In this document: positions 22,491-35,897 of the stretch, piece by piece | How positions within the stretch are numbered: position 1 is the stretch's first letter | How the letters are laid out: every line of letters begins with the position of its first letter | DNA from: Eremophila alpestris peregrina | Taxonomy: Eukaryota; Chordata; Aves; Passeriformes; Alaudidae | Reading direction: 5' to 3' | NCBI GenBank assembly: GCA_009792885.1 | Contig: WMCF01000033.1 | Coordinates: 1,057,344-1,121,343, forward strand | Length of the DNA: 64,000 nucleotides | Position numbers and translations under genes: made by a program | The notes under the pieces: model-generated | What the model saw: only the letters and a program-made list of their open reading frames with translations | Database searches by the model: none | Told to the model about the DNA's origin: nothing

Positions 22491-25400
22491 CTGGTGAAAA
22501 AAACAACACGGCAGAAAATTTAAGCAGGACTTTCATATTGTAAGCAAATATATGTAACTGAATGGAGTAAACAAAACCAGAAACCTCAACTATGGCACCT
22601 TTAAATCTGACACCACAAGCTAAACAAATGACAGGATAGCATGAGGGGAGGTGAGAATGCTGGACACTCACAGCACAGGAACAGGCTTGTAACTAGCCCA
22701 AGCCATTGATTTCTGTGACAGGCTGCAGTTGTGCAGAGCATCTTGGCCTCAGGGCAGCTGTGCTACAAAGGGCAGGTGGGCTGGTAAAACACAGGGAACA
22801 ACCAGTAGCCCTCTGGGGATACAAGTGCTCAAAGATACAGACACACTGTGCCACTGCATCCGGGACTGGTTTGCACCTTGTGTTTTCTCATTGTTGGTGA
22901 CACACAGAGGAATGCCCAACAGTTAAGAAACAGCCCAAAATCTGGCACAAAAAGCCTCTTGATGCAACCTTGTTTATCTGCCAGGTCCTGCTAGACAGGA
23001 CACAGGATCCTGTTTCTATGAATAGCCAGACTGAAACAGTAAATGTGCATTGTGTGCAGCTCTTGCTCAGCACTTGGATTTAAGAGTGAATCACTTCGGA
23101 TGTTTTTTCCAACCATTGCCATTGTGTGCTTACTCCAGCTCTATCTAGTGCTTCCTTCTCACCTTTCCCAACATTTCTTTCCATAGTTCATATAAAATTT
23201 TGCAATACTCCAGACACATAAACTCTGTTTTTGTTTGGGGAGGAGCCACTTCTCTCCATTTGAGCTTGAGATAACATTGCTTTAGCTGGAGTTTTCCACA
23301 GACACATCAAATTTTCTGTAAAAAAAACCCCAATCCTGAGATGCCTTATGGGCAACTATACAAACACTCCTGTACACATCTTAAAAATATCATCTTTTGA
23401 ATACCTAGGGGAAATTCTCTTTTATTAAGATACCAAATTTACTCACAGGAATATTCTAGGAAGCAGTTCAATTGCAGTTAGAAAAAAATGCAGTGAAAAC
23501 TTTGAACTGACAAATCGGCTACTCATTTGAACCTAATTCTGGGCATCATTTTTCACATCCATCAGGGATCAGTTTTACAATTGCTGTAAGAGAATCAAGG
23601 TACAAGAGGATTGCCAAGAAAGGGATGGGAGAAGCCTGGCCTCTGCACCATCTGCAAGTCTTGCATTTCCACATATTTCCCTTCCACTGCCATGCAAATC
23701 CAGCCATTTCTCAGACCCATCTCAGTGACATGGGGAAGAAAAGTAGGGGACCAGTAATAGGATAAAAATAAAGGAAATTCCTTACAGCACTACTGTACAT
23801 GTAGGTCAGTTTAAATCAGAAGCACAGTCCCACAGAGCAATCCATGGCAACACAATACTATTTCTCACACACAGAGGAACAGATACAGGATCAGCATCTG
23901 AACATTAGGCATGCACAGCAAAGAGTTCATTTCAATCCAAAACTAAGAACTTCAGAAACTAAAAAATTATTTTGAATTGAGAATCATACGTTGTGTTTGA
24001 ACAGAACACAAACAAGTGCAGGTAAATGATCCTGTTCCCACTTTAAGACTACTTCTCCCAACGACTCTGCCTTCAGAAAGCTGGGGCAGTCCCCATTCCC
24101 ACCAGGACAGGCAGACTTGCAGGAAACAATCCATTGGGCCACACGATGGCAGCAAGGGAACACTTCTAAGGGTATTTTTCCAGTGGCAGAGGCTGCTAAA
24201 ATGCAGGTATCTGCTGTCTCTGTCTGCCTTTGCAATAGAGGGCACAGACACACTCTAGCAGGAACTGGAGAAAGAATGTGGCCTGCTGCCACTGTCACTA
24301 ATGCAAAGGCTCCTGCTCTACAGGACAGTGCTCTGCAGTCCTGCATCCTCCCCAGTCTTCATGCCCTGGTATTGGCACTGGGGCTGGGCAGTGCTGCTTT
24401 GGGAATCATGGGGTGTCCCTCCTCCCTTTTGTAGATCAGCACAGAAAAAGCAGCTTCTTTGGTAGATAGTTGCATTTACCAGGCAACAAATGAGATAAAG
24501 AAAAATGCTTAAAGTTGTTCATATGTGGAAAGAAGAGAAAGGAAAACACAGAACAATATTGCAATGTTTTGGTAGGTTGATGCTTGTTTGAAATGTAGGG
24601 ATAAAAGAAGGACTTTGAGGTAGCTGACACTGGCCCAATTTCTTCTTTGTTCTTTGAGCAGAAATGGAAGGGTCATCCCAAACCCCTTTGATTCCACTGT
24701 CAAACAAGACAACTGATCCTGAAATCACCCAGGGAACACCATACCACACTGCTTCATGTTGTTAACTGCAAGGGAAAAGAAACTTCATCCCTTAGGACCC
24801 CAAGACTGAAACAGATTTGGTGGTCTCTAGAAATTTTTTTTCTCACACTGGGGATACACTTGGCTTTATAGATTGGCCTGAGCAAATCAGGAAGTCATGC
24901 ACATTAATGCAGTTTCAGAAGGCTAATATAAGAGAAACAATTTTTCTGCATCTATATTCTACACGGGGAAGCCGAGGCAACTCTTGTGTTGACATCTTTC
25001 TTTAGGCAAAAAAAGCCCCAGAGGATCTGCCTCAGACTGCAGTATCAGTAGAACAGGTTACAAAACTGACAAAATTAATGGTAACAAATCACCCAGACCA
25101 GATGGTATTTGCCCTAGAGTTCTACAGCAACTGAACACTGAAACAGCTGAGCTATTAATGCTAAGCATCTAACTTCTTGCTTTGGCACGATTAGTGGGAA
25201 GTGTCATAAATTATACAAATAAATTTTTTTTAATGGTATGGGGATATCCTGGGAACTGTACTCTGGTGAGACTGACACTTAGACCAGTGTAATGGACAGG
25301 TATCAAAATAAAGAATGAACAGTGGATTTGCTGTGTTAGGTAGGAATTAATATGGCTTGTGTAAAATGAAGGTAAGTCTCACAAATCCACAAACAACAGA

Positions 25401-27665
25401 AGCTTGGGGACAAACTATAGTGCAAAAGGCTTTCAGCAAGGTGTTTGAGGAAAAGCTTTGAAGAATGCAAAGTTGTCATGGGACAAGAGGAAATTCTTTC
25501 ATGGATAAAGCACTGAAGTAAATAAAAGGGATCAATGAACAGCTAACTCAATGAATGTAATTTGCTGGTGGGTTTCAAAGGGATCCCTGCTAGGACTGGT
25601 GCTTTTCAACATGCTATAAATAATTTAGAAAAGAGGATGAATAATATAACAAAAAAAAAATCTCAAAAGGCTATTATATTATTCAGGGAAATGCAAATGA
25701 AAGGTGGCTGCAGAGGACTGCAGTTGGACCATCTGATACCAACTGACCAGGAAAACACCAAAGATTAAATTAACTCCTAATACATGTAAAGTGTGCTCAT
25801 GAGAAGAGGAGAAATAAAACCAAAATCAACCCCACCTAAAACCAATAACCTCCCAAACTCCTACGGTTTATATGCATTGATGAACTTAGAACTGATAATC
25901 ATCCATCATGAGATGTTGGGTATTTAATGCAAAGCTCCTGTGGAACACGAGGACAGGGAAGATCACACCATGCACGAGGTCACACTGTGCCTGCATCCCA
26001 CAAAGCTGCTGCAGGCCTCTCCTGTCTCCCCATCCCCATCTCACAGCTGTACACCAGAGTTAGAAAGGACAAAGAGGCAGCATGATGATGAAATGTAGAG
26101 AAAGGCTTGTAGAAGAAGGTTAACTAAGCAGACTAAGGCTTCTCAGGCTGGAAACGGCATGAGTGGGACACAAGGGAGTGGAAAGGGAGTGGGGGAGTGT
26201 CTATAACAATGACTAGCATGGCAAGGTGAATATTCTGCTGTACATTATTTAAGAGTCTGGGGATTGACTCACAGATGAAAAATTCAAAAACAAATGAAAG
26301 AGATTCTTCTGATACATTTTCCCAAGCATCTGCTCCTAGTAGCTCTCCTAGATTGCTGAGTGAAGTTTTGCTTTCATAGAGCATAGTTATTATTATAAAA
26401 AAATCTGATACTTCTCCTAACAAAGTGTAAGTTGTAACTTACTGTGGATTGTATCCAACTGAACAGATTGGATGTGGCTATAATTTAAATACTGTGCTTA
26501 TAAATCCCTTCTATTAAAGTGCTTAAGATCTACAATATAGAGTGGTCACACCTCTAACATGCACTAACATGCAGGGAAGGTCATTACTTAAGACTACAAA
26601 CCAGCTGAGAGGATTAATTACAGTAGCATGGACCATTACTGCACATTCAACCTTTCTTCACAGGACTCTCCCTTAGTAACATCCAGCCTTCTCTTTACAG
26701 ATGCACCTTTTTTATTACAAAAAGTATTAATTTGGCAACTTGCTGATCAACAGGAACCACTTACTCTCTTCATCTGTCAGGAACTGTACTCTATGGCTCT
26801 TCAGTCATAATTATCCAATGACTAGCTGACTAGAAATTTTTTTCTCTATTTTGGAGCAATTTTTCAGGTGTGAAATTAATGCAGCAACGAGAAATAATTA
26901 GTTATATAACATTTTACAAACGTGAGTTTAGAATTAGTTAAACGTTTTATTAATTTCAGCTTTATCTTGCCTCCTGCTGACTCTGAACTAAACCAAACAA
27001 CTCAATCCCACCAGTCTTGGTGGGCCAAAATTCTGGGGAAAAAACCCAGAATCTTCCAAAGGGCCTTTACATAACAACAAAACAAGGTACACAGTCAAGC
27101 AGATGGAAATCTCAGTGAGTACATTTTAGACAAGGAGTGGCATTGCTGACTGTAATTAAACTTCAATCCTCTATTTGAGCTTCCTCTACCTCTCCCATGC
27201 AGTAGCCAAAGCACTTACTATTGACATCTGGTTTTTGTACTTAAAGCCAAACTCATTACCTTCCTTTGAATCCCTCTGTTCTTAAGGAAATTCCTCTCTC
27301 CTTCCCTAAAGCATAATACATAGGACTGAAGGGGAGAACTAGGGTAGAGGGAGGCTTTCAGAACACAGGGGTAGGGCACGGTCCCTACAGTCACCGGTCC
27401 CTTTACAGGGGACTTCTGAAGAGGTTGAAACTCCTGGTATTGCTGGGATTTACCCAGTGGGTTGTGCAGAGAAGGACTCCCAGTCAGGACCAGTGAGCTG
27501 AACAACACAGACACAGTTTTACAGCCAATGTGATATACATCAAGGAAACAAAGCTAAAACAGCATATACAAATGCAGTTTACCTGAGAACAGTGGTAGGA
27601 GTTTCGACTTTATGGAAGAAAAAGACAGGCAAAAGCAATAAATTTGAAGAGGTTTCTCAACCCAC
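22491..27665 (-). other. KIAA1217: Intron of 5.17 kb
   Basis: Donor GTGGGT, acceptor TTCACCAG. Its main content is a long decayed CR1/L3-like LINE relic at about 24790-26360 (separate entry). The rest is unremarkable AT-rich sequence. Confidence 0.8.
24790..26360 (+). mobile_element. Long decayed CR1/L3-like LINE, ORF2 reverse-transcriptase region
   Basis: Plus-strand sequence at 25089-25133 translates as SPRPDGICPRVLQQL, matching the conserved SPGPDGI.P.VLKEL start of CR1/L3 reverse transcriptases. Further on, 25420-25500 reads like the AFxKVF...SCHGIRG...SWI region, and 25585-25635 translates as GSLLGLVLFNML followed by a stop, matching the QGSVLGPVLFNIFIND motif. Near 26130-26240 the text resembles the LRLFSLEKRRLRGD...VYK...G segment. 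All these follow the LINE order on the plus strand, antisense to the host gene. Stops, deletions and frameshifts throughout mean it is long dead. Between 25780 and 26100 similarity is weak. Confidence 0.65.
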
Positions 27666-27841
27666 CATAACTTCTTTACAATCTTTTCTTCCTCGTTGAG
27701 GTATTTCTGCCTCTCTTGTTCCACCAGGTTGCGCTGTCGCTGCACGGGATCTTCAAGCCTCTTCACTGTTTCAATCACTTTGCCATTGATTTCCAGCTCT
27801 GCTTTCTTCACCATTGCCCTCAGCATCTCCTGGTTCTGCAG
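27666..27841 (-). CDS. KIAA1217: KIAA1217 coiled-coil exon (residues 384-442)
   Basis: A 176-nt exon, acceptor GTGCAACAG, donor GTGGGT. It encodes LQNQEMLRAMVKKAELEING, KVIETVKRLEDPVQRQRNLV, EQERQKYLNEEEKIVKKL and two bases of the split Cys codon. This is the heart of the predicted coiled coil and is almost unchanged from mammals. A second possible AG six bases further in would remove two residues (LQ), a common minor splice variation. Confidence 0.96.
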
Positions 27842-30800
27842 CTGTTGCACAAAAGAAATCAACTTCAATTTTTCCTGCTTGATAGACATCCCTGGCAACA
27901 GAATACACTGCAGAGCTCAGAAGGCTGGGATAAACATCACCCAACAGTGAGTGTTTTTACCTTCTTCTTTCCCTCTTTAGCTGTACCTATACACATTATT
28001 CCATGTATATACATAACTTCCAGTTTCAAACTGATAAACAAAAGATGTTGGCATCTGTATATCACTTTCAATGCACAACTTCTGCAAGGATTGTGGTCCC
28101 TTTATTCTGCTTGGTTCAACATGAATCAAGAATTAATTATGCCTCATGAGAATGCTTGGATGCTTGACTTCCACTTTCCATGTGTCTCACAAGCTTATGC
28201 ATCTCACTGCCCCTACGTGCCTAGTGGATAATCCCACACATTCATGTCATAGCTGGAATGCACTGCTGTTTTCAGATTTTCAGTCTCTCAAGTGGCAGAG
28301 GAAGGACTGTAACATGTGGTGTAATTTGGTACAGGTATACAGCTCATCTGCAAAACACAAAAGGTACCTCCTTTACCCACCAGAAAACCCTCCCTTTATA
28401 ATACAGTAATTTTCTGAGAACTGCAAGTCACACCTTGTTTCTTGTCTTCGCCTGATGTTGAGTTAATTGTCTTGCTGATAGTAAGCTCACAGGGCAAAAC
28501 ACAGGTTAGAAGGCAAACTAGGCTGTACTCTTCTGTGGGGAGCCTTGGAGCAGCTTTGAGCCACGCTCACACAAACCAAACCTGTTTAAGTCTGTTACGC
28601 AAATCACAAGATTCAAAGTGGTAAACAGGACTCCACCTAATCACAGTTTTAGGATACAGGCAATATGAACACATCTCTGTTAGCCCAGGAGCCATTTTAT
28701 ACTGTAAGATCTTAAAAAACACCTGTGTAAATTGGGGACAAAATTCCCATTTTAAAACTAGCACTTGTCTGCTGTCTTATGTTTAACACACAAAATAAAC
28801 CCATGACCTAATTAGGAAGAATCACAAAAAGGGAACACCCAGAACATAGTCTACTGTAGTAAGCCTTCTTTAAAATCTATTTAAGAAAATTCGTAAGAAT
28901 AAAAAAAAAAGTGCCTTTGCTGAGACAATTCTTTCCAACCAATATGGGCATGAGAGAAACAAACTCAGTTCCTCACTCACAACTCTTCAGTCCCTGTGCC
29001 TGAGTCTCTCACTCTCTTCTCCAGCTACACAACTGTGGTGAGAGGGAAGGTAACACCTCACTGCAGGGGTGGGGGTGTGTGTGTGTGTGAGGAGTTAACT
29101 CAAAATTCAGCTGAAGTGTTAGTAGTTAGTGAAAAAATGAAGCTGAAAAACATTCCAACAGCACAGAAATATATAAATAATAACTGGATTATTTTGAGGA
29201 CAATGTGTATTTTGTATGTGCATTTTCCCCATTATGGGATTAATGTTTGGATTTGATAAATTCAAATCTCTTACTGCAAGGCCAGCACAACTATCTGAGA
29301 TACACACCTCTTTCATCGTGTCATATTTTCAAGTAGGAAAAACTACATGAATGAATAAATGAGTGAATGAGCATGTAACACTTCAGTTATGCAATTTATT
29401 CACAGCTCTTTAAAAAGTAGGGAAATTTGACACATGGAAGTGAGCTAGGATCTGTGAAACAACTGATCCGAGGTCAGTGAGAAGGTCAGTAACAGAGTTA
29501 GACTTAAGTCTCAGGTGTCCAGAATTTAAGTCCTTGATGTTCCTCAGCTGGTAACAGGGACTTCCACTAATAGCAAAACTGAGTATGTGTGAGTGTGTGA
29601 GGTTGTGAAATGGCAGGCACATGTTTTTTCCTATTATGGGGGTATGTAGAGGATCTATATTTATTGTGGTGATATGTACAGCTAAGGTGTTTGTCACCTC
29701 CATTTATGAAGTGCTTGAACAATACCAGGAAGTTTCAGTCATAAAAGCTCATCTATTTCTGATAATGAGGACAGGGAATAAAAATGCAACACAGCAAGAT
29801 TTCAAATAATCTTGTATGCTGAGAGCTCCCAAACCTCAGCGTTTGGAGTGAGCTCTTTAAATCTGGAGCTTGACTCATCTTGGCATCAAAGAAGTGTTTT
29901 TGCTATTTCTATGAAAATTCCTGCAATAATTGGCTAGTTATGGAAAACCTGAATTTGTTCATGCCTGGGGAACAGGGACAGAAGATGAGAAAGGAGATGT
30001 ACATATGGGTTCAGAGAGACAGAAGAAAGAACTGTGGGAGGGGAGCAATTGTGTCAGTCAACAGCCTAAGGACAGCATGAAGCAGGGAGAGCAGGAGCAC
30101 AGGAGGAGAGCTGTGGCTGAGAAGGAGAAGGCAGTCTCTGGCCATCACATTTACCTCTGTGTTCTGGACTGAACTTGATTCTCACCTTTCTTCTGCCAGC
30201 AGTATCAGATGTGAGGCTCCCTGGCTAAGTGCACACCCCTCTTGCCCCTCTGACCATCTCTGTTAGTTACTCCATCATCTCAAGCAAACAATGTTTTATG
30301 GATCTGCCATAATTATTCTGGTTCCAATAGAACCTTTTGTACTACAAGCTTGCTTGAAAACAAACCAAATAAACAATCTTAGACACTCATACTTGAAGAG
30401 TCTGTCTTAAAACCGTACCCAAGTTCTAAAGGCAAGTGCCCAAAATTAAGGAAAAGCAAATGCAGGCTTTCCTGTCACCACCAAATGGCAATTTCTTGCT
30501 AATTAGTCACCTTAACTTGTAACTGCAAGCAGCAATCCAACAGAAACAATTTTAACACACTTTTTTAGAATTCTACCATCCTCTCATACATTCTTTACCC
30601 TTGGCACTCACTTCCAGCCTCACCAGTCTCTCCAGATACCTTGCTTGTCCCTCTTCTTCATCTAGTGCTCCAGCCATTATTTGTCACTGCTCTCACACAA
30701 GTATCCCAGCTCCGCCTCTGGCACACACCTCAAGAATAATCTGACAGCTAGTACAGTTCACTTTGAACCAATTATTATCTGGTTCACAACCCTGCTCCTC

Positions 30801-33800
30801 ATTAGGGGACAAGCATGACCCGTCCAGTGGGTTCCTCCCAGACCCTTCTGCTAGAGGTTCTGGGCCACCCATCTCCTCATGAACTACAGTGCACAGACAC
30901 AAACAAAAAAGGGCTGCCTGCAGCTCAGGACCTCTGCAGAATCTAAGTATCTAGTTCCTGAAGTTTGTTACCATACATTGATTAAAGGTAGTGTCTCCAG
31001 TTCTATAATGCAGCTCAAAATATAGTTGAATTTCTAATTTAAAGTTACACTTGTGAGACTGAGTATCATTTACTATTTATGACAGTGTTGTTATTATATT
31101 TTCTGTCCTTTCTGCAGCACTCATTTCCCTGCAAACACTGAGTGAAGGAAGAGCATGCATGCATACACATTCCTAATGGGGAACATTATTAATATCTAAC
31201 TGTGCTCCCTTAAAATGAGTTCAATTAAAGAAAATAAGGAGTAGACAAAAAAAAAATCCGAAGTACATATAAGCTAATGATACATACCATGTACTCTAAG
31301 GCTTGGTTCAAACCTGCTATACTAAGAGTGCTCTGGGAGCACCAAACAACCCCACTGAAGTCATCATGGGCTCAGTAACAAATCCATCCAGGGCAAAGGC
31401 TGTGTTACAGCCTATCTCTGGCATCGAGGAAAACTCCACAGCACTATGAAACTAGTCTGTCTTGAGTGTCTTTGAAAATCAGAGCACTTGGAACATGCAA
31501 GTGTAGTAGCAAGAAGTGTATACAGCCTCTAGCAACAGCCATGAGGTCAATGTCTGTATGCTAAGAATCTCTGCTCAAAATCCAGCCGCAGACTGAGTCT
31601 TAACTTTTTGGTGGCGTCTTGTAACATGTGTTTATCTGGTGTGTGAATCAATACATCTGGACCCATTGCTGCTGGACATGGTTTAAAAAGAAGATTTTGC
31701 CAGCACAAGCAAAGTATACATGAATGAATGGGTCTTTTCTATCATGTATTTCTCTGGTTCTATTAAGAAAATTAGCATGAACTGACGGTGGTAACATCAA
31801 TTGAAAATTAAACAATAGACATTATTAAACATGGTTTTATGTCCCGTTCCTGTTTCTTAGTTATCCTGCCAAATTTTGTGCCTGTGCAATCATCTTTTAA
31901 ATTTTTTTTCGAGTGTTTCTTCTAGTCTGTCACTGTATAAAAAATTCACACAAACAGGACCAAACTGACTGCCAGCCCAGGAGAAACAGTGAAATTCAAA
32001 AATATGAAGTACTGTCAAACATAAAATGAAAACAATCTGGGAAACCAGAAAAATACTTTTTCTCTTTTACTTATAACTATTTCTGAGAAAACATAACACA
32101 AAATATTTCATTTAAATGTGATATTGCAACACTCTTCAGTTTACAACACTGCCTTTTTCACTTGCTGCCCTACAAACTGTGAGCTCTTTTTCAAAATAAT
32201 TCAGGAATGCCATGACAGAAACTTTCATGAATGGAATTTATGTGTAACATACCAAAGTTTCCCTTGAGCTACAGGTTCTTCCAACTGACTATCAAAATTT
32301 CTCAATTTCCTACTAGCTCAATGCACCAAGTTTGCTATAATTTCTGAATTAAGGGAAGCCAGCCAGAGTTAATGAGCACGCTTGGGATCTGTCCTTTTTC
32401 CCTTCTCAAGACCTCCTTGGCAGCATTGATTTGTGCAGATGGTAGAAATTTCTTCACTCCTGTGTGCCACAATGTTATGCCTAATCAAAAGCAAGGCTTC
32501 TGCCCCGGGCAGGGCCATGGAGACAAAGCTCAGCTGGGGAAATGCCACCTCCTTGGTGGGCAGTCCTGTGAGCAGGATGAACTCCCTGCCTCCAAGCAGC
32601 ACTGCAGCCTCTAGCCGCTCTCCGAGGCCACACGCTGAGCCCAGCTGGGGGCCAGACCCAAGGCATCTGCCAAGAGCTGCATTTGGCACATGGTGTGGAG
32701 AAGGACAGAGGGGCTGCAGTGGTTTGCAGCACAAATGTGGAACAATATGCACTCCCTCATAACGTGCCAGGGCAGAGATCCCACATCAGTGTCTTCAAAT
32801 GAGACGAGGAACACGATGGCTGGCACGTAGGCAGCACTGCTGAGAATAGCTTCTGAAAGGGACATTTGCTATTGGAGCATACTCATCCTAAACTGAAAAT
32901 TTAAATACATGGGAGCTATATTACAGGCAGAAGTCTCCTGACCCAACCCTTTGCTCTGAACACCTTCTGCCATCTCTGCATTCCCAGCAAAGAGAGCTCA
33001 GGATGCTGTCACAGGACCTTCAGTTGGACACATTTTCCTATACTGATGTTTACCTCATCCTTCTGCTCCTTTGCTCTATGACTGGTTCATAATTCAATTT
33101 CCTTTAGATAAGGAGGTGAAGGTAAAACATGCTCTGAATACTGATTTGTATTATTGTTATTTTGTTCTAAAATTTATCAGGAAATCAAACATGATTGACA
33201 TAGTACCATCACCCTGGTTTTAATAAAACCAGTAGCTGCAGCCCTACAATAGCTAACATGTGATTTCCCTCTCTGGGTGAGGAGGACTGGCAGAGTACTG
33301 AGGCTTCCTCCCAGTGTCCACTTTGTCTTACAAGAAAGTGCCCTGCCTTCTTTTCCATCTTCTGAGACAATACACAGTGTTATTCAGTTTCCAATTAAGT
33401 AAAGGGCTGAAGACCTGTGCAGCTGCATATACTTATTTTCACAGTGTCTGAGATGGACAGCATATATTTATATTTGCAGCATGACTGTATGTGCCAACAT
33501 ACTATTTTTGTTAACTCTTCACTAGTACTCTTTCTTGCAGGTGAATCTCAACCTTTTAAGGTGTTGCCATGTATTAGGAAGGTATTGTTAAAACCTGAAT
33601 GTAAGTAGGGCACAACAAACCTTTGCAGCAACATTTGAAGTAACTTTTTTTTCTTACTGTTCAAGTTGGCTACTTTTCTGGAATCTGTAAATACAGGACT
33701 CAAACTCTGGCTTAATGCATATCTACTGATCCTCAGCTACATTTGGGTTTCCTGACATCAAAGTTGTTTATTCAGGGACTTAAAATCTGTCTCAACTGTA

Positions 33801-34156
33801 AACAGTATGGAGCAAAAACGTGGTTCTTCTGACATGTTTATACAGCACATAGCATAGCAGGGTCCAAACTGTAATCACAGACTTGATATTATTGTAATAT
33901 AAATAGTGCTTTAATGTCTAGAGTCACTCAACGAAACTAGAAATTAGTATCTGAGCAGCAGTAGTTTAACAGAGATAATTCTCACACCTTGAGGACTATG
34001 TAAGCTTTTGTGTCTGTAGTACTTGGGTCTGCCCTTTGCTGTAACTCTGCTACTGAGACTCACTTGCACAAAAGCTAAAAGAGAGAAAATGAGATAAAGG
34101 GAGGGAGGAAAAAAGGCATTTGCTGATAACCCACGTTTCTCCCCAGATAATCATAC
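27842..34156 (-). other. KIAA1217: Intron of 6.3 kb
   Basis: Donor GTATGA, acceptor GTGCAACAG. It contains a (GT)7 repeat (29075-29088) and a GC-richer island at about 32360-32870 with overlapping short reading frames that I cannot assign (see findings). No RNA gene is recognised. Confidence 0.75.
29075..29088. repeat. (GT)7 microsatellite
   Basis: Seven perfect GT units directly after a run of G. A short intronic simple repeat. Confidence 0.9.
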
Positions 34157-34317
34157 CTGTAGCTGCTTCATCTGATGCAGCTGCAGCCGCAGATCCGACA
34201 CGTTGCGTTTCATGCCGTGCAGGTTGACCTGCATTGCTGGGGCTCCAGCAGGGTGATGGGTGACAGCTGACTCCACAGTTCCCAGTGCATTCTTCCCCCC
34301 AGAGATGTTGGCAGCAC
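34157..34317 (-). CDS. KIAA1217: KIAA1217 exon opening the coiled coil (residues 330-383)
   Basis: A 161-nt exon between TTATTGCAG and GTATGA. It completes a split Gly, encodes AANISGGKNALGTVESAV, a short Pro/Ala linker, then MQVNLHGMKRNVSDLRLQLH and QMKQLQ. The second half begins the heptad pattern that continues into the next exon; mammalian KIAA1217 has the same RLQLRQMRQLQ ending at this junction. The first half is divergent but keeps the SGGK motif. Confidence 0.94.
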
Positions 34318-35419
34318 CTGCAATAAGCAGCAGTTCAGGCTGAGCTCACAGCAGAGAGGGTGCAAACATGATCCCTCCTCTGCCCTCTGAATCCACAGGT
34401 ATTTCACACAGATGGACGAGAAAAGCAAATGACAGATGCCAATGCTTGGTATTAACAGGGGACTGGCACCTCCTTATCCAATATACTTTGGGGGAAGCCT
34501 GCACAGTATCAGAGTGTATCTGTGCTGGAACCTCAGTTCTACCAGAGCACTGCATTACCCCAGGACTGCTTTCTACCACGTGTAGTGGAGATGGGATAAT
34601 AAGTTATAACTGCAGATTACACAAAACAGCAACAAATCAAATTGGTTCTGAAAGTAACTTTGAGACTGTCCTCCCAGGAGATGTCTGAGACCAAGTTGAT
34701 GCACATTCATTTACAGGACTCCTCAGCTGCATATCTGTTGATTAATCATCACAGGAGAGGGATCCAGTCAAGCTGCCAAATATGGGGAAAAGATTTCTAT
34801 AGAGAATCTTGCTTCACTGCTTAAAGGATAATTGCATTATTTCTAGCAGGTATCTCCAGCAGCAACCAGAGAAATCTCCTATAAAACCAGAGAAATGCAA
34901 TGATGGTATGGCAGAGGCTCTCCAGCCATGTTGCATCCATTCACTCCCTTCTAGTCTGTCAGAAAGGAATACAGCATAACCCAAGGAAATGAGCCGAGCC
35001 ACATTGAAAATAATGAACACTGTCCTCACAAAACTTTCTTTGTTAAAGAATGCTGTTCCTCCACACAGCAACAATGCCAAGCTTGTTCTTTTCAATCTGA
35101 AGAACCTGGGAAGAAGCTCTGTTTAGAGAGAACAAGCAAATTCCAGCTCATCAGCTAATAGAAATGTCAGCTCCTTCTTGCAATTTACACTTACACACCC
35201 ATATTCTTTAAATATTTTTTTCTAATGTGTCCCTTCCCCTGCCTCACTCCCCCAGCAGACAAAATGTCAGTACAACAAGCTTCATTTATTAAGTCCAGTA
35301 CTACGCAGTCCTGCAAATTCTTCTCATCACAGTGCAAAATTCACCTTATTCCTTGGTCTCAGATGGGTCAGATGGCTGCTGCTCCCTGAACTACTGAGTT
35401 AACAATCTCACAACAAAAA

Positions 35420-35897
35420 AGACATTGAGGTGCTGAAGCATGTCCAGAGAAGGTCAGCAAAACTCGTGAAGGGTCTGGAGCACAAGTCTGATGAGGAACA
35501 GCTGAGGGAGCTGGGGGTGTTCAGTCTGGAAAAAAGGAGTCTCAAGGTCCTTACTGCTCTCTACAGCTGCCTGAAAGGGGGGTTGGAAGGAGGTGGGAGT
35601 TGGTCTCTTCTCCCAGGTAACAAACAATAGGACAAAAAGAAATGACCTAAAGTTACACCCAGGGAGATTTAATATTAGGAAAAATTTCTTCATCAAAGGA
35701 GTCACCAAGCATTGGAAGAGGCTGCCCAGGGAAGTGGTTGAGTCACCATCCCTGAAGGTATTTAAAAGATGTGCAGATGTGGTGCTTAGGGACCTGGCTT
35801 GGTGGTGGACTTGGCAGTGCTAGGTTAAAGGCTTGACTGGATGATCTGGACAGTCTTTTCTACTCTAAATAATTCCATGATTCTATTCTATGATTAG
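35420..35897 (+). mobile_element. CR1 LINE, 3' end (5'-truncated copy)
   Basis: The plus strand carries the C-terminal end of CR1 ORF2 (AKLVKGLEHKS, EEQLRELGVFSLEKRS, ALYSCLKGG, SLLPGN), then the 3' section KHWKRLPREVVESPSLKVFK, and the classic tail ending TGGATGATCTGGACAGTC and the ATTC/ATGATT octamer-like repeat at 35872-35897. The frame is broken between the two parts. It is 5'-truncated like most avian CR1 copies, and inserted antisense to the host gene. It is far better preserved than the relic at 24790-26360. Confidence 0.93.
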
